Source: Micromonospora antibiotica (GTDB lineage Bacteria; Actinomycetota; Actinomycetes; Mycobacteriales; Micromonosporaceae). Taken from it: a DNA stretch of 64,000 nt. Shown one piece after another: positions 63,427 through 64,000 of the stretch (within the stretch, counting starts at the first letter, position 1; the number at the start of each line of letters is the position of its first letter). The position numbers and the translations under genes are program-made. Below the pieces are notes generated by a model, which worked only from the letters and a program-made list of their open reading frames with translations, was not told the origin of the DNA and ran no database searches. The stretch is from NCBI RefSeq assembly GCF_017599305.1, contig NZ_JAGFWR010000006.1:1-64000 (forward strand). The letters run 5' to 3'.

Positions 63427-64000
63427 CTAACCCAGGGTGGCCGCCAGCGCGGCGGCGTTCTCCCGGGCGGACGCGACCCGTCGCGCCTCGTCGGCGGTGA
63501 GCACCACCCGCCCGGCGCGGTCCAACAGCTCGGCCGCGGTCGCCGGGTCGTCCAGGCCCAGCGCCAGTTCCGCACGGTAGACCAGGGCCTCCACGTGGAC
63601 GACCGGGTCGTCGGCCGCGCCGGGGCGGGCCAGGGCGCCGTCGAGGATCCGGACGGCCTGACGCAGGTCGCCCCGCGAGTCGGCCTGCACCACGGCGTCG
63701 GCCAACGCCCGGGCCAGCCGACCGACGGGCGGTGCCGACGAAGCGCCACCCCGGTGGACGACACGGACCCAGTTGCCGCCCGGGTCGACGATGCTGAACC
63801 CCGTCACCCCGTCGGCGTTACGCCGCGCCCGGGGCCGGGTCATCCGGGGCCGGCCCGACACCGGCACCCTGCCGTAGGCGGCGCGCAGTCCGGCGGCGAA
63901 CGCCCGGTGCATGCCCTCGATGTCGGGGGTGACGACCAGGCACGAGCCGTACGACTGCTCCGGGTCGAAGCCGGCGAGCTCGAAGAAGTGCAGGCACAGG
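63427..64000 (-). CDS. VOC-superfamily protein with helical C-terminus, partial
   Basis: Frame runs off the right edge; the start is outside the window. The visible part has glyoxalase/bleomycin-resistance features: LHFFELAGFDPEQSYGSCLV near the edge and GFSIVDPGGNWVRVVHRG, the metal/substrate strand of the VOC fold. After that about 90 residues of TPR-like helices follow (RLARALADAVVQADSRGDLR, AVRILDGALARPG). The stop is 3 bases beyond the end of the convergent reductase gene. It probably binds or modifies a small molecule. Confidence 0.8.
   Translation of the reverse strand, partial: LCLHFFELAGFDPEQSYGSCLVVTPDIEGMHRAFAAGLRAAYGRVPVSGRPRMTRPRARRNADGVTGFSIVDPGGNWVRVVHRGGASSAPPVGRLARALADAVVQADSRGDLRQAVRILDGALARPGAADDPVVHVEALVYRAELALGLDDPATAAELLDRAGRVVLTADEARRVASARENAAALAATLG

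Overview
The window is very GC-rich DNA coding almost wall to wall, with frequent GTG/TTG starts and several probably leaderless genes. Gene content (chorismate synthase, an ESX-type type VII secretion cluster with mycosins, ECF sigma/anti-sigma pair, EACC1-caspase operon) points to a filamentous actinobacterium, most likely Micromonosporaceae; the genus is inference. No tRNA, rRNA, CRISPR array, insertion sequence or phage genes were seen.

Layout. 1-217: 3' end of aroC. 462-2207: a membrane-anchored, secreted protein with two transglycosylase-like modules and a ricin-type lectin. 2358-4079 (minus): anti-sigma and ECF sigma factor. 4284-12517 (minus): a beta-helix/double AAA+ ATPase (EccA-like), a protein with a degenerate ADP-ribosyltransferase-like end, and two tandem paralogues of exactly equal length. 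12549-37937 (minus): a single uninterrupted frame for an 8462-residue protein. 38021-47058 (minus): a 110-residue protein, a YbaB-like protein, two PPE-like glycine-rich paralogues, three small WXG-type helical proteins, EccB and EccD. 47205-51212 (plus): EccC with three ATPase modules. 51178-57268: three mycosin-like proteins and one LysM-like membrane protein. 57431-58375: an N-acyltransferase. 58824-61637: a three-gene EACC1/caspase/solute-binding-protein operon. 61797-64000: MarR regulator, divergent flavin reductase-acetyltransferase fusion, and a partial VOC protein.

How it fits together. EccB, EccC, EccD, the EccA-like ATPase, mycosins and WXG proteins form a type VII secretion machine (no EccE seen). 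The giant protein starts with a WXG/CpnT-like helical and hydrophobic segment and then carries at least two Tox-PL (papain-like deamidase) segments, three OTU-like cysteine-protease segments, an HG...SC clan-CD-like pair and an HExxH metallopeptidase site, so it looks like a MARTX-style multi-effector delivered by this system. A promoter-like motif, TGAAC-16 bases-CGTTG, stands exactly in front of the lectin protein, both paralogues, the LysM-like gene and the second mycosin, with weaker forms before eccC and eccD. It has the form of an ECF sigma promoter, which suggests that the sigma factor encoded in the same cluster drives the system.

The mycosins are striking: all three have lost the catalytic serine and two have also lost the histidine. 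The downstream EACC1-caspase-SBP operon is a separate, conflict-type module lying between a full acyltransferase and a duplicated copy of that gene's last 28 codons.
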